DNA from: Metridium senile
Taxonomy: Eukaryota; Cnidaria; Anthozoa; Actiniaria; Metridiidae
Assembly (NCBI GenBank): GCA_949775045.1
Contig: OX459105.1
Coordinates: 13,605,227-13,669,226 of the forward strand
Length of the DNA stretch: 64,000 nucleotides
Direction of reading: 5' to 3'
Shown piece after piece: positions 32,655 through 43,200 of the stretch; position 1 is the first letter of the stretch, and each line of letters opens with the position of its first letter. A program made the translations under genes and the position numbers. The notes beneath the pieces are model-generated. The model ran no database searches, was not told the origin of the DNA, and saw only the letters and a list, made by a program, of their open reading frames with translations.

Positions 32655-32698
32655 GTTGTATTATGATTTATAAGAGTGATTGTACTTTGTTAAGTGGT

Positions 32699-32779
32699 AA
32701 ACAGCACAAGTTGGTACTAAATCCTTTGTTTTATATTGGTTTGACAGCACTTTTTAGTACTAAATAGCTTGTGCTGTTT
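32699..32779. repeat. Second hairpin between the convergent transposon genes
   Basis: AAACAGCACAAGTTGGTACT pairs with AGTACTAAATAGCTTGTGCT around about 30 bp. It lies 33 bp beyond the nuclease stop codon. Confidence 0.7.
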
Positions 32780-32811
32780 CATTCATGGGTTTAGTGCTAG
32801 CACGGCTTTAT

Positions 32812-34966
32812 TCATGTTGATCGAGAATCTAAACTATAGCATTTAAGACCATCTCTTGCCCTTGGATATGCTAATTCTGGCAAGACATGCATATAATAAA
32901 ATGACTCAAGACGAAGAAATACTGCATTCCACCATGCATTATTAAACTCAACCCTTTTACATAATAGCTCACCATTGCTTCCTCTAACTACAAAATCACA
33001 CCATGGTCTGTTCACTACATAAAGTTGTTGTTGTATTTGGTAGTAATATTTATGAGACACTATCAAATCTCCATTTTTGTTACATATTGACCTCTTTTGT
33101 AAGGCATTGATTAAACTTTCATTTTCATTCACTTGTATGTTCTTTACTTCAACAATTCCATTTTGATTCTCAACAGATGGATCAGTCACAAGACCATCAG
33201 GAGAAGCACCAATGAAGCCATTTTTTTTTGACACAAAGAACCCGCACTTTTCAACTTTGAAGTCACTGTGAACATTACACTTCATGTTTTTTTCATAAAT
33301 AGACAATGCTAGGTCCTCATTTTCAATGCCTTCTTTCATAGCCTTTGTCTGGACACTGTTACTGTAGTTTAAAATGTCCCTGACAATCTTTGTTGGTGAT
33401 GTGCTGGCTCTATGAGGGCATGCTATCCTGTGACATTTTGAAGCGGTTACCCTTCCAAATCTACTTTCAAACCATTTGGGATTATCTGACTGTCCCCTAG
33501 TTTCCTTCTCAATATTACATACTTCATTTTCATCAACAGACAGCTTCCTTTTTATCCTTTCACATCGATCCCTTATTTCATCCAGGCTTGTTGGATTGTG
33601 TTTAGGTGGTGAAATAATTGGAAATGTTGGATGATTACCATCTTTGTTAGGTCTACTGGCAGTTTGATTAGTTGTTTCAATGCTTAAGTTTTGACTACAA
33701 CATTGTAGGGGTAAATGTTCCTCTCCTAGACTATTGTTTCTCATGTAATCTTTAAGTTGTGAGTGTAGAACAGAACCCTTGGTGACCAAGCCAACCACAG
33801 TTTCAACAAGGGTTACCTGATCGTGGTTAGGAATCATTTTGGCAAATGGAATATTTGGGTTGACTTTTTTCACTTCATCTCTTAATTCTTCAATTCCTTT
33901 GGTTTCAAGTTTTCTAGATTTAACAGGTCTAGGATCAAAAAATGTAGATAAAACACCCCTCCGTTTTTTACCAGGAATATCACTTTGATGCCTAGTCTTG
34001 AAAACAGTAGATTCCATTACTGGCGTGTGGTCTACATCTCTTCTCCCCGGGATACCCCATCTTCTAGGCTTTGAGGTGCATGCCCGATTATCGGAAAGTT
34101 TGTAGTTTGCTTTGTTTCGTGTCATGTCGTCAAGTTTCCATATCACTGCCATTACATGACAACAACAACCACTTTTTCCTGCTGGACAGGTTCGATCACA
34201 TTGGGCTGACAATATCTTCGGCCTTTCTTTGGAATTCACGATCAATTTCACTTTATACTTAACCGACTTGCGGTAAGATGCCCAGCACAAAGCACGTACA
34301 AACACAACACTTGAGTCAGGGGATTTGCAGACTTCAAGGTCATGAACGAATGGCAATAACATCAGTCCTTTGCTACTTGATAAATCAACTAAAGCATCAC
34401 CATCCACACTTTTTTCGCTAGTTTTATTACAATTCTTTAGATGTTCGAGAGTGTCAGTTGGTACAAAGTCCGGTAACACAGAGAAGTCTTTCGTAAACTG
34501 GGTATCTTCGGAAGGAAAGTCGCGTTTTCCCGCCATATTTAAAGTATGTTTATCACCTTGACTATCAGCCTTGAGTTTCGCGATTTTTGCCTTAGTGTAT
34601 GCTTTTAATGGATCAGGGTCATAAACTTTGTTCCTTATCTCTGGCATTTCATTCAGATTTCGGACCCTAGAAGCCAAATTAAAAGAGTAAAAGAATAACG
34701 ATTAATAGAAGTCGAGTTGTTGCAACATAATATTCCGGGAATATTCGAATGTAAACATACCTCTCGATGAGCTCTTTCTTATGTCCTTTTTGTTTAATTC
34801 TTCGGCATTTCAGCCAGAATTGTAATTGTTTTACAGAAAGTTTTCCAATTTCTTCATTATTAAACGATGAACCAGGAATATCGTCAGGTAAAATTTGGAT
34901 ATCATCATTGCCTTCTAACTCGACGGCCGCCATCTTGGATCCGGGGCTATTAAGCCTCGTTTTCAT
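32812..34966 (-). CDS. SAP-SWIM-YqaJ nuclease of the two-gene transposon
   Basis: Two exons (34966-34761 and 34666-32812) flank a 94-bp GT-AG intron whose splicing keeps frame; the product is 686 residues. Residues 41-69 form a SAP DNA-binding helix pair. Residues 222-245 form a SWIM-type zinc finger (C225, C229, then C237-x-H239). Residues 466-660 form a YqaJ/lambda-exonuclease-like domain with GRVTAS, GIENEDLA, GASPDG (D549), VEVKN (E565, K567) and YYYQIQQQ. The metal-binding and catalytic residues expected of the PD-(D/E)XK fold are kept. Its role in transposition is unknown; end processing or repair is plausible. Without the intron the SAP exon would look like a separate 95-residue protein. 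Confidence 0.88.
34667..34760 (-). other. 94-bp intron in the transposon nuclease gene
   Basis: Donor GAG/GTATGT, acceptor GGCTTCTAG/G. It is phase 2 and rebuilds an Arg codon. In-frame translation through it reaches a stop, so splicing is needed to join SAP to the rest. Confidence 0.85.
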
Positions 34967-34998
34967 GTTACGTTCGATTTTAACTGTATCGGTGTATT
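34927..34998 (-). repeat. Right terminal inverted repeat with perfect TISU match
   Basis: Read on the minus strand it holds an ATG at 34966 and, 33 bases on, CAAGATGGCGGC, a 12 of 12 match to the TISU consensus. Confidence 0.88.
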
Positions 34999-35157
34999 GA
35001 GCCTGTTTAGCTAGCCACGAGGGTTTTTTTATTTCTCCGGTTTATCTGCTTTTCCTTCCACAGCAAAAATAAACATGTTAGCAGAGTGGTGTGCTAGAAT
35101 TCGAATATCTAACATATAGAGATAGTGAGTCTGAGTCTCCCCAATTAGTAGGGCAAC
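34999..35157 (+). mobile_element. SINE family 1, copy 3, right half
   Basis: Resumes with CACGAGGGTTTTTTTATTTC, GTAGCAAAATGAACATG-like and GAGTCTCCCCAATTAGTAGG segments in the order seen in copies 1 and 2. Confidence 0.75.
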
Positions 35158-36177
35158 TGTGTGTATTTTATGAATTCAACAAAATTGTTAACAATTAACT
35201 TTGTTTCCCCTCCCCCCTTCCCCAGATGGCCTGGTTCCCCTCCCCCTTCCCTAGAGGGCCCGATACTCAGGCTACTCATTGACATTAAGTGTTAATCAAC
35301 TATGGAAATATGTATACAAACTTGACATTCAGTTAACGGATAATTATTTCCCTATTTGTAAAATTTCACTTGTATGTTTAAGGACAACAAAAGCTCTACA
35401 GCAAAAATAATTAAAGTATAAAATTTGTTTGTAGAGAGTTGCTTTCACCCTCTGTCAATTAAAGGTGTTTGTAGAGGTCAAGTACAACTTTGTTTGTGTT
35501 TCAGTAGAGAGTTGCTTTCGATTCACCCTCTGTGTTTGTCGGAACGATAGGTCTAGCCTGAGCAGACCCTAGCCTTATCTGCTTACGCAGGCTAGAGTTT
35601 GGTCAAGCACAACTGTGATCAACAACCGGCGTTTAATATACAACCAATGTAAACCAATTCTAATAATATCTTTGTAATGATGGAAAAAATTATCTGTTCT
35701 AAATCATTGTGCCGAAATTATCATAATAATGAGTTGGTGTGAAACAGCATGTTGAATATAATATACACAAATAACGAGAGGCTTGAGTTTTGAGTGTAAC
35801 GTACGGCTGGAATTAATTTTCCTTTGCCAGTTTGTAGATTGAACAACTATAATTTTATGGTTAAGTTCTCAGTTAAAAATACTTCATTTATAAGTTATGT
35901 AATACTGCATGTAGTTTTACGCGGTTAGTAATTAGAACTGAGCAAACCAACTTATACTGTTAAATGAATTGGTCAAAACTGCATCTTCTAAACGCTAAAC
36001 ATATATCAAAAATAGCTCCTAAATACTTCTGAAAATGAACAATTAAGTCTTTACAAAACATACCTTCATGATAAAGTTACTTTTCACGATTGAATATTTG
36101 CACTGTGATGATCTGTGCGTGCAGTCAAAGGGCCGTCACAAAGAATACAAACCAGTGATGCGCATAAACAATGTGCC
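35158..36177. other. Intergenic DNA without recognised genes
   Basis: CCCTCCCCCTTCC stretches near 35210-35260 and a direct repeat of GTAGAGAGTTGCTTTC near 35432 and 35502. Nothing else is supported. Confidence 0.5.
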
Positions 36178-36185
36178 GAGCTGGA

Positions 36186-37588
36186 GGGGTGTCGGGAAAA
36201 CACGGATACGGACCGTCTGTCGGCGGACCAACGGACCAACGGACCGGCGGACCGACGGACCGACGGACCGGTCCGTCGACGGACCATTTGGGAAAACGCG
36301 GACCGAAAATAAATAAATAAATAAATAAATACAAAAAAATAAAGATACAAAAAAATAAAGATACAAAAAAATAAAGATACAAAAAAAATAAAAATAAAAA
36401 AAGTAGATAAAACGGTAAAAAAAACTTCCAAATATTTATAAAATGTTTCTTTACCCGAAAAAAATCAATAATTCAGAAGAATTAACCTATTAGTGAGTGT
36501 CCCACTGTGTTTCTCGATGCGACTCGAGGAATCGGGATACTTGAATTATACTGAGAGACTTTTTCTGAGATTTTTTTCTCTTAAACTGCAACAATCGAAA
36601 CGACAAGCTAGTTCACAAGCTGCCTGCAAACAGAGTACGTCATCTTGTGATGTCGAATGTGTATAATGTGACACGCACGTCCCTCTCTCAGTACATAAAT
36701 CTAGAATTATTCTCTGATATGTTATTATAAAAGTTATTATAACATAATACAGCCCGTGAATCTGACGCTGCGATTTGGATAGAGATAAATGCGTTAAACT
36801 GAAGTAAAGGCTGTTAGTTTTGATTATCATCCCTAAATGGATTTAATAAATTGAACTAAAGTATTAATAACGACATATCTGTTTTGCATTTATCAGTTGT
36901 GTCATCAAAAGCTTTTATAAACTGACCTTGTTGACCTCCCACCATGAAATCTCAGGCCAGCTTCACTTTGGGCAATAAATGGGCTACTATAATGATCGCT
37001 TGTTAAAATCCATTGATCTCAGCATCTTGAATGTGTTATCAAATTCGTTGAGTAATCAATATTCAATCGATCAATATTCTTATTTTAAGGCTTACCTTAT
37101 GTACTGAGAGAGGGACGTGCGTGTCTTATCAAGTGATGACTGACATTATACACATTCGACATCACAAGATGATTCGTACTCTGTTTGCAGGCAGCTTGTG
37201 AACTAGCTTGTCGTTTCGATTGTTGCAGTTTAAGAGAAAAAAATCTCAGAAAAAGTCTCTCAGTATAATTCAAGTATCCCGATTCCTCGAGTTGCATCGA
37301 GAAACACAGTGGGACACTCACTAATAGGTTAATTCTTCTGAATTATTGATTTTTTTCGGGTAAAGAAACATTTTATAAATATTTGGAAGTTTTTTTTACC
37401 GTTTTATCTACTTTTTCATTTTTTTTTTTTTTTGTATCTTTATTTTTTTGTATCTTTATTTTTTTATTTATTTTTTTATTTTTCATTTTTTTTGGTCCGC
37501 GTTTTCCCAAATGGTCCGTCGACGGACCGGTCCGTTGGTCCGTTGGTCCGCCGACGGACGGTCCGTATCCGTGTTTTCCCGACACCCC
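36186..37588. mobile_element. Giant foldback element, arms of about 500 bp
   Basis: Left arm 36186-36700 and right arm 37097-37588 are near-identical reverse complements around an AT-rich 396-bp core without coding potential. The tips GGGGTGTCGGGAAAACACGG are followed by CGGACC/GGTCCG tandem words, then A-rich (left) or T-rich (right) tracts, then unique sequence. GAGCTGGA is duplicated at both sides (36178-36185, 37589-37596); the match can be read as 8-10 bp. Non-autonomous. The length of the duplication fits Mutator- or hAT-like insertion, but the family is not certain. Confidence 0.85.
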
Positions 37589-37596
37589 GAGCTGGA

Positions 37597-38975
37597 GGCG
37601 TAACCTAGCCTTTTACGCAGTGCCTTCACGCGCAACGATTTACTCCCTAGCTACGGATTTCTGCGTAAGGAGCCCAGGCGATGAACTCGGGGGTAAAATG
37701 ACTGGGAGGTCCGACGTATTTTTGGGGGGTTGACAATTTTCGTTCTGGGTATTTTTTTGGGGTCAAGAGACCTGCCATGTATTTTTTTAGGTCTTAAAAA
37801 AGCCGTCAGTTTTGGGGATTTTTTCATATCTCCGAGTTCAATTTTTGTTGCAATCCGTGTATCAGAAAATTATTAATCGTCGGAAATTTTTTCAGCAAGG
37901 CGTGAGTTCGATTTACTTCCCACAAGTGGACGAGGCTAGGCTAGGGGCAGGTCGTGACCGGCTAGGGATCATAGCGCTGGGCCTAATAGAGACCATTGGA
38001 TCAAGGATCACAATGGGCCTGGGTTTTTCTTCTTTTTTTCAGGGTCCGTTTAGAAGTTAGCTTAATGGTAAGCATATATCCGTGTTTATGATTTCACATC
38101 CGTCCTGAAGGAAGTTCGCTCAGTCACCGCGGTCCGATCTTCGACTAGAAACGGCCAACAAGTTTTCATACGTGTTCTGTGCAAGGCCATTAGACCTATT
38201 TGAGCAATCACGTACAAAAGCAGCTAGCTAAGAACGGGAATTCCGTTTCTCGGTGCTGGCCTAGAGGAACGTACGGAAGCTCTGGGTATTAGTTTGTGCT
38301 ACGACATAATCAGTAGTAGGCTGATAGTTGTATGACGACTGTTCTATCGAAAACATTATAGATTGCTAACTGTAGAACAAACAAACACAACAAAAAAACA
38401 AACAAACATGCAGACGCACATACAGAACCACCCACCCACACACACACAAACACAAAAGAAACAAATATACAAACAAACAGACAGATCGATGAAACAAACA
38501 AAAATGCTAGCAGGCGAGCAAGCGGCAAAAATACAAACTAACATCAACTGACAGAAAAATACAAGAACAGTTCGGTTACGAACTGTTTATGGGCCAGATT
38601 GGAAAAAAGCTTTGCTTTATTTGTTACCGAATAAAAAAGTTTATTATTGTATTATGGTGTTGTTTTTAATTTATTTTCATATCATTGTTTTTAATATTTT
38701 AAGTTAGAAATATACGTAGATTACTGACACAATATCTATACTAGTTCAAAGCTAGTTATCTTCGATTTTAACTCCACAGAAACATCGACAATAAACGTTA
38801 ACACATTTCAAACTGTCCAAAATGTTCCTACCATGTTTCTTAAAATAAAATTTTCATAAATATGACCCTCGCACTAAATAACACTAAGACAGGAAATCAT
38901 TTAAATAACATTATGTATCTCTATTTAGAGGTTATTATTTACTAGTTTAATAATAAGTCCTTCAAATTAAGGGGG
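37597..38975. other. Intergenic DNA, repetitive in part
   Basis: T/G-rich words (TATTTTTTTGGGG) near 37710-37830 look like an old repeat. An AAACAAACA/CACACA stretch lies at 38375-38510. No gene is recognised. Confidence 0.45.
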
Positions 38976-39110
38976 GGAGGGGGGCATTAGTAATTTAGAA
39001 ACAAAGGAATAACGAAAGAAAGAGTTCAGCTTGTGTGATCTTCTTTCGTCTTTTAATTATTTCCTTTCCCACTAAATTACAAAAGTCAGGACAACGTTCA
39101 TGCAACTTTG
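38976..39110. repeat. Foldback element, family B copy 2
   Basis: TAATTTAGAAACAAAGGAAT pairs with the TTTCCTTTCCCACTAAATTA arm. The AGTCAGGACAACGTTC flank matches copy 1 at 11322 in inverse orientation. Confidence 0.65.
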
Positions 39111-39268
39111 TGTATCCATGAAAAACTTGGCAAGCAAAATTGTGAAAAGTTATGCTTATTCTATTGTTTTACGTATTTTGTACTATTTAGTAATTTGTAT
39201 TTCACGGATATCGATGTGTAGATTGCACGGCTACCATAGAAAATGTTTATATGTTATTATATTATCTA

Positions 39269-40145
39269 TCAGGGAATGGTTGTAGCATTTGTCGGTGTTG
39301 GTGTTGTCATTCGGTGAAGTTCAGGTGGACCGTGGAAGAAGTACAACTAGAAAACAACAAAACAACGATTATAAGTTAACTAGTTAGAATTGTTAAATTA
39401 AAAAAAAAAAAAGAATAGTATTTTAAGTCGGAAGTCCCTTCAGCCGAAGCTGATCTTCCAGAGAGCCGATGGTGTGCTCATTTTACTTCCCTCTCTCGAT
39501 CAGTGCTCCGTTTTACGGGTACTTAAAGCCACTTGAAGCTACACGGAAAGAAGAGAAGTTGAAACAAGGATGCGAGGTCACTGGGAATCGAACTCGGGAC
39601 CTCTCGCACAGAACGCCGCGCACTAACCAAGTGTGCCATCCTTGCTTCTTAAAAAGGTTTTTATGGTTACTGTAGCTTCGTGTGTGACGAACCCTCTTAA
39701 GATTGGCATCGCCATAAGTATCGTTGTGACTAGCCAGTAGTTGTAAACAGGATATTTTATGTTGGTATCCATGCATGTGATTATAAAGGAATTAGCCAAA
39801 CGTCCTGAAACTTGGTCAATAAGCTTATATTTGGTTACTCTCCCATGAGATGGAGTTATTTTTTCTGGAACCATAATTAAATTAGTTTTTCACACTCGTA
39901 CCAAGTCCCTTGCTTGATATGGAAAAGGCCAATTGTAGTCTAGCTTTAAAGTACGGACCTAAGTAAGGATAGATGGTGGACTAGTAAAATCTTCCTTCTA
40001 AAAACAGGCTAGGGAAAGTCTGAACATTACACTCTATAGAGTTGGCCTGTACCATCTTGTAACCAAGTCGCAAACCAAAATGAGTATTCACTTGGTACCA
40101 TTTAAAAGTCATCACCACCACCACTACTATCATCATCACCACCAC

Positions 40146-40202
<57 letters not shown>

Positions 40203-40203
40203 T

Positions 40204-40241
<38 letters not shown>

Positions 40242-43200
40242 GGCCATCACCTTATCAACATCATCATCATCATCATAAAAATATATCATCATCATTATTC
40301 CCACCACCATAATCATCAACATCATCATTATCATCATAATCCCCACCACCATAATCATCAACATCATCATTATCATCATAATCCCCACCACCATAATCAT
40401 CAACATCATCATCATCATCATAATCCCCACCACCATAATCATCAACATCATCATCATAATCCCCACCACCATAATCATCAACATCATCATCATCATAATA
40501 GATCATCATCATAATCATCAACATCATCATCATAATCCCCACCACCATAATCATCAACATCATCATCATCATAATAGATCATCATCATAATCATCAACAT
40601 CATAATCATCATAATAATAAATCAACATTATCGTCATCATAATAGATCATCATCATAATAAATTATCATCATAATCATAATAATAATAATAATAACTCAT
40701 CATTATCATCATTAGAGTGATGGTATCAATCAATCTCACCTTAAAACCAATAGCCAGTAGACCATGTAGTACCACTATACATATCATTGTCAAGATGGCA
40801 ATCTATGAAAACAAAATATCCATGTTAAAAGTCTACATTGCTGAGTAATACTTCTCTAAATACTCTAAAATACCATAAAATGATGACCAGGTAGTGTCTC
40901 TGTGAGGAAATGTATTTCTATTTATGACAATTACCTTTTTACCACCGTCTTCAACTGCAGGCCAAAACGTTAAAACAAGGACAGAACCTACAATCAACAC
41001 AGAATTAGCTTTACAAGTTCATACTGATATTTTAGAATGTTCTCAGCAAACATTTTATCAAAGGATGTTAAATACAGTGTATCCCACATTCTGTACATTG
41101 TAAAAACTATTCCTATTATTGTAAAAAAAAACATTGTCTTCTCGTGTGTCACATTTATTGAGGCACTCTTTAGTTGTAAATTTTGTGTGTGTTTTCTTTG
41201 TTGTTAGTTATTAATAAAAAAAGTATGTTATAAAAAATATCTCCCACAATTAAGTAGAGCACTGTGGTGGTTGTTCGAGTGACCATTTAAACTAAGAGAC
41301 TAACTAACTTGAATGCATGTATACTCAATCATTAGCCACTGGCTAGGGAGATTTGGGTAATGATTCCCTGTATTTCGACTTAAAACAATAATTTATTGAT
41401 GGTTTTCTGTTATTTCTTTTCATTTCTTTTCTTCCATTTCTCACCCTTTCATTTTTCTTTCCTGGTTTTTTTTTGTATATTATTTGAGTGTCATACCTGA
41501 AAGTGCCATTCCAATGAAGACAAATATCCATCTCAGCCAATCAATAGGTATTGCCCACAAGATCTAAGAACAACACACAACATTGCTGATTATAACTAAG
41601 TTACATATCGTATTTTAATATTTAAGAAAGGTTGTCTAAGATAATCACCATCCCCTTATCATTATTATAATTATAATAATATTAATCATCATCATCATCA
41701 TCACCATTATTGTCCTCATCATTATCACTATCATAATCACCAACAACAATATTATCATCATCATTATGATCATAATAATTATCACTATCATCTAAATCAT
41801 CATTATTATCATTATCATCATTATTATCATTAATTATTATCACCGTCATTACCACCATCATTATTATCATCATCATTATAATCATTATCATCATTATTAT
41901 CATTATCACCATCATCATTATTATCACCATCATTACCATTACCATCACCATCATTATTATCATTATCACCATCATCATTATTATCACCATCATTACCATT
42001 ACCATCATCATTATTATCATTATCATCATTATTATCATTATCATCATGATCATTATTATCATTATAATCATTATTATCACCATCATCATTATTATCACCA
42101 TCATTACCATCATCATTATTATCATTATCATCATTATTATCACCATCATCTTTATCATCATCATTTCTACTTACAGAAATAGGTACATAGATTGACAGGG
42201 AGTACCCATACACACATAATATTTCCAGGAATGAATAACCAGCAACACTTCTTCTCCACATCAAAAATCCCCATAAAGCAGTTGGTATCAGGAAGGCATA
42301 TGTGTAAATAGCACCAGCTGCTAGAGTTACTGAAAAATGATTTAACAGACTAATATTAGTAGAGACTCACAAAGAAGATTATGTAACAGTGAGGACAAAA
42401 ACAAACAAAATACACAAACCAACTAAATGCAGGCTACAACCAATCAACGTAAATCTATGTATTTATTTAACTAACTGACTGACCAACCCACCAATCAACC
42501 AGCTGACCAACCAACCAAACCAACTGACCATCAAACAAACCAACTGATCAACTAACAGTACAACCAACCAGCCCACTGACTGAACCAACCACTGACCAAC
42601 GGGCAAGTAACTCCTCAACTGAACAATGTTTTAAAACTATTTAATCCATCAACAGACAAACCAACTGACAAACCAACCATAAACCCCCTACAATAATAAT
42701 TATAATAAAATAATAATAATGGCTAGTTCTTATATAGCGCATTTCCAGAACTGCCTTGTTTACTCAACATGTTCAATTCAAGTTGAAGGTGTATCAAGGC
42801 GCATTAAGCTGCCACCATACAACCCATGTCTGAGCATGGAGTTCTTATAAACACACCAACAACCAAAGAAATGCAAATTAAGCATAGCAATAACAACAGG
42901 AAAAGACAAGAAACCCTGTTTATCATTCAGTTTATTTGTTAGTAGTACAATGTATACCTTTATGGAAATCATAAACCCATTCATGGTCACCCTTCTCTAC
43001 CAAGTAGCTGGCAAGGTTACCAGCAATGGCTGTAGTAAAAACTAACGTAGCACAAACCCAGAAAGGACCTGTACAAAACAAACGCAATGTTATTACTTGA
43101 AGTTTGATTGTATTTTGTTGTTAAAAGCTTAAGGTCCTCATGTGTCAGTATCTGATTCATTATATGTTCACCTATTTCAAAAATCGTTGTTGCAGCTGAA

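Larger units (their letters stand above)
30296..34998. mobile_element. Intact two-gene DNA transposon (THAP-DDE transposase plus SWIM/YqaJ nuclease)
   Basis: 4.7 kb bounded by 72-bp terminal inverted repeats (30296-30367 and 34927-34998) that agree at 69 of 72 positions. Both genes start inside the repeats and converge. A flanking AT (or TA) dinucleotide appears duplicated. The pairing of an IS5-related DDE transposase with a YqaJ-type nuclease matches, from memory, the ISL2EU superfamily. No frameshift or stop breaks either gene, so the copy may be young and autonomous. Confidence 0.88.

Noticed and set aside
34679..34966. Stand-alone 95-residue SAP protein
   Set aside because: Its last third is intron read-through; splicing joins the SAP exon in phase to the nuclease gene.
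36084..36431. Arg/Val/Gly/Pro-rich open frames in several frames (also 37373-37733)
   Set aside because: They come from CGGACC tandem words and A/T tracts at the tips of the giant foldback element.
40080..40572. Poly-His, poly-Met and Asp-rich open frames
   Set aside because: Products of the ATC microsatellite in all frames.
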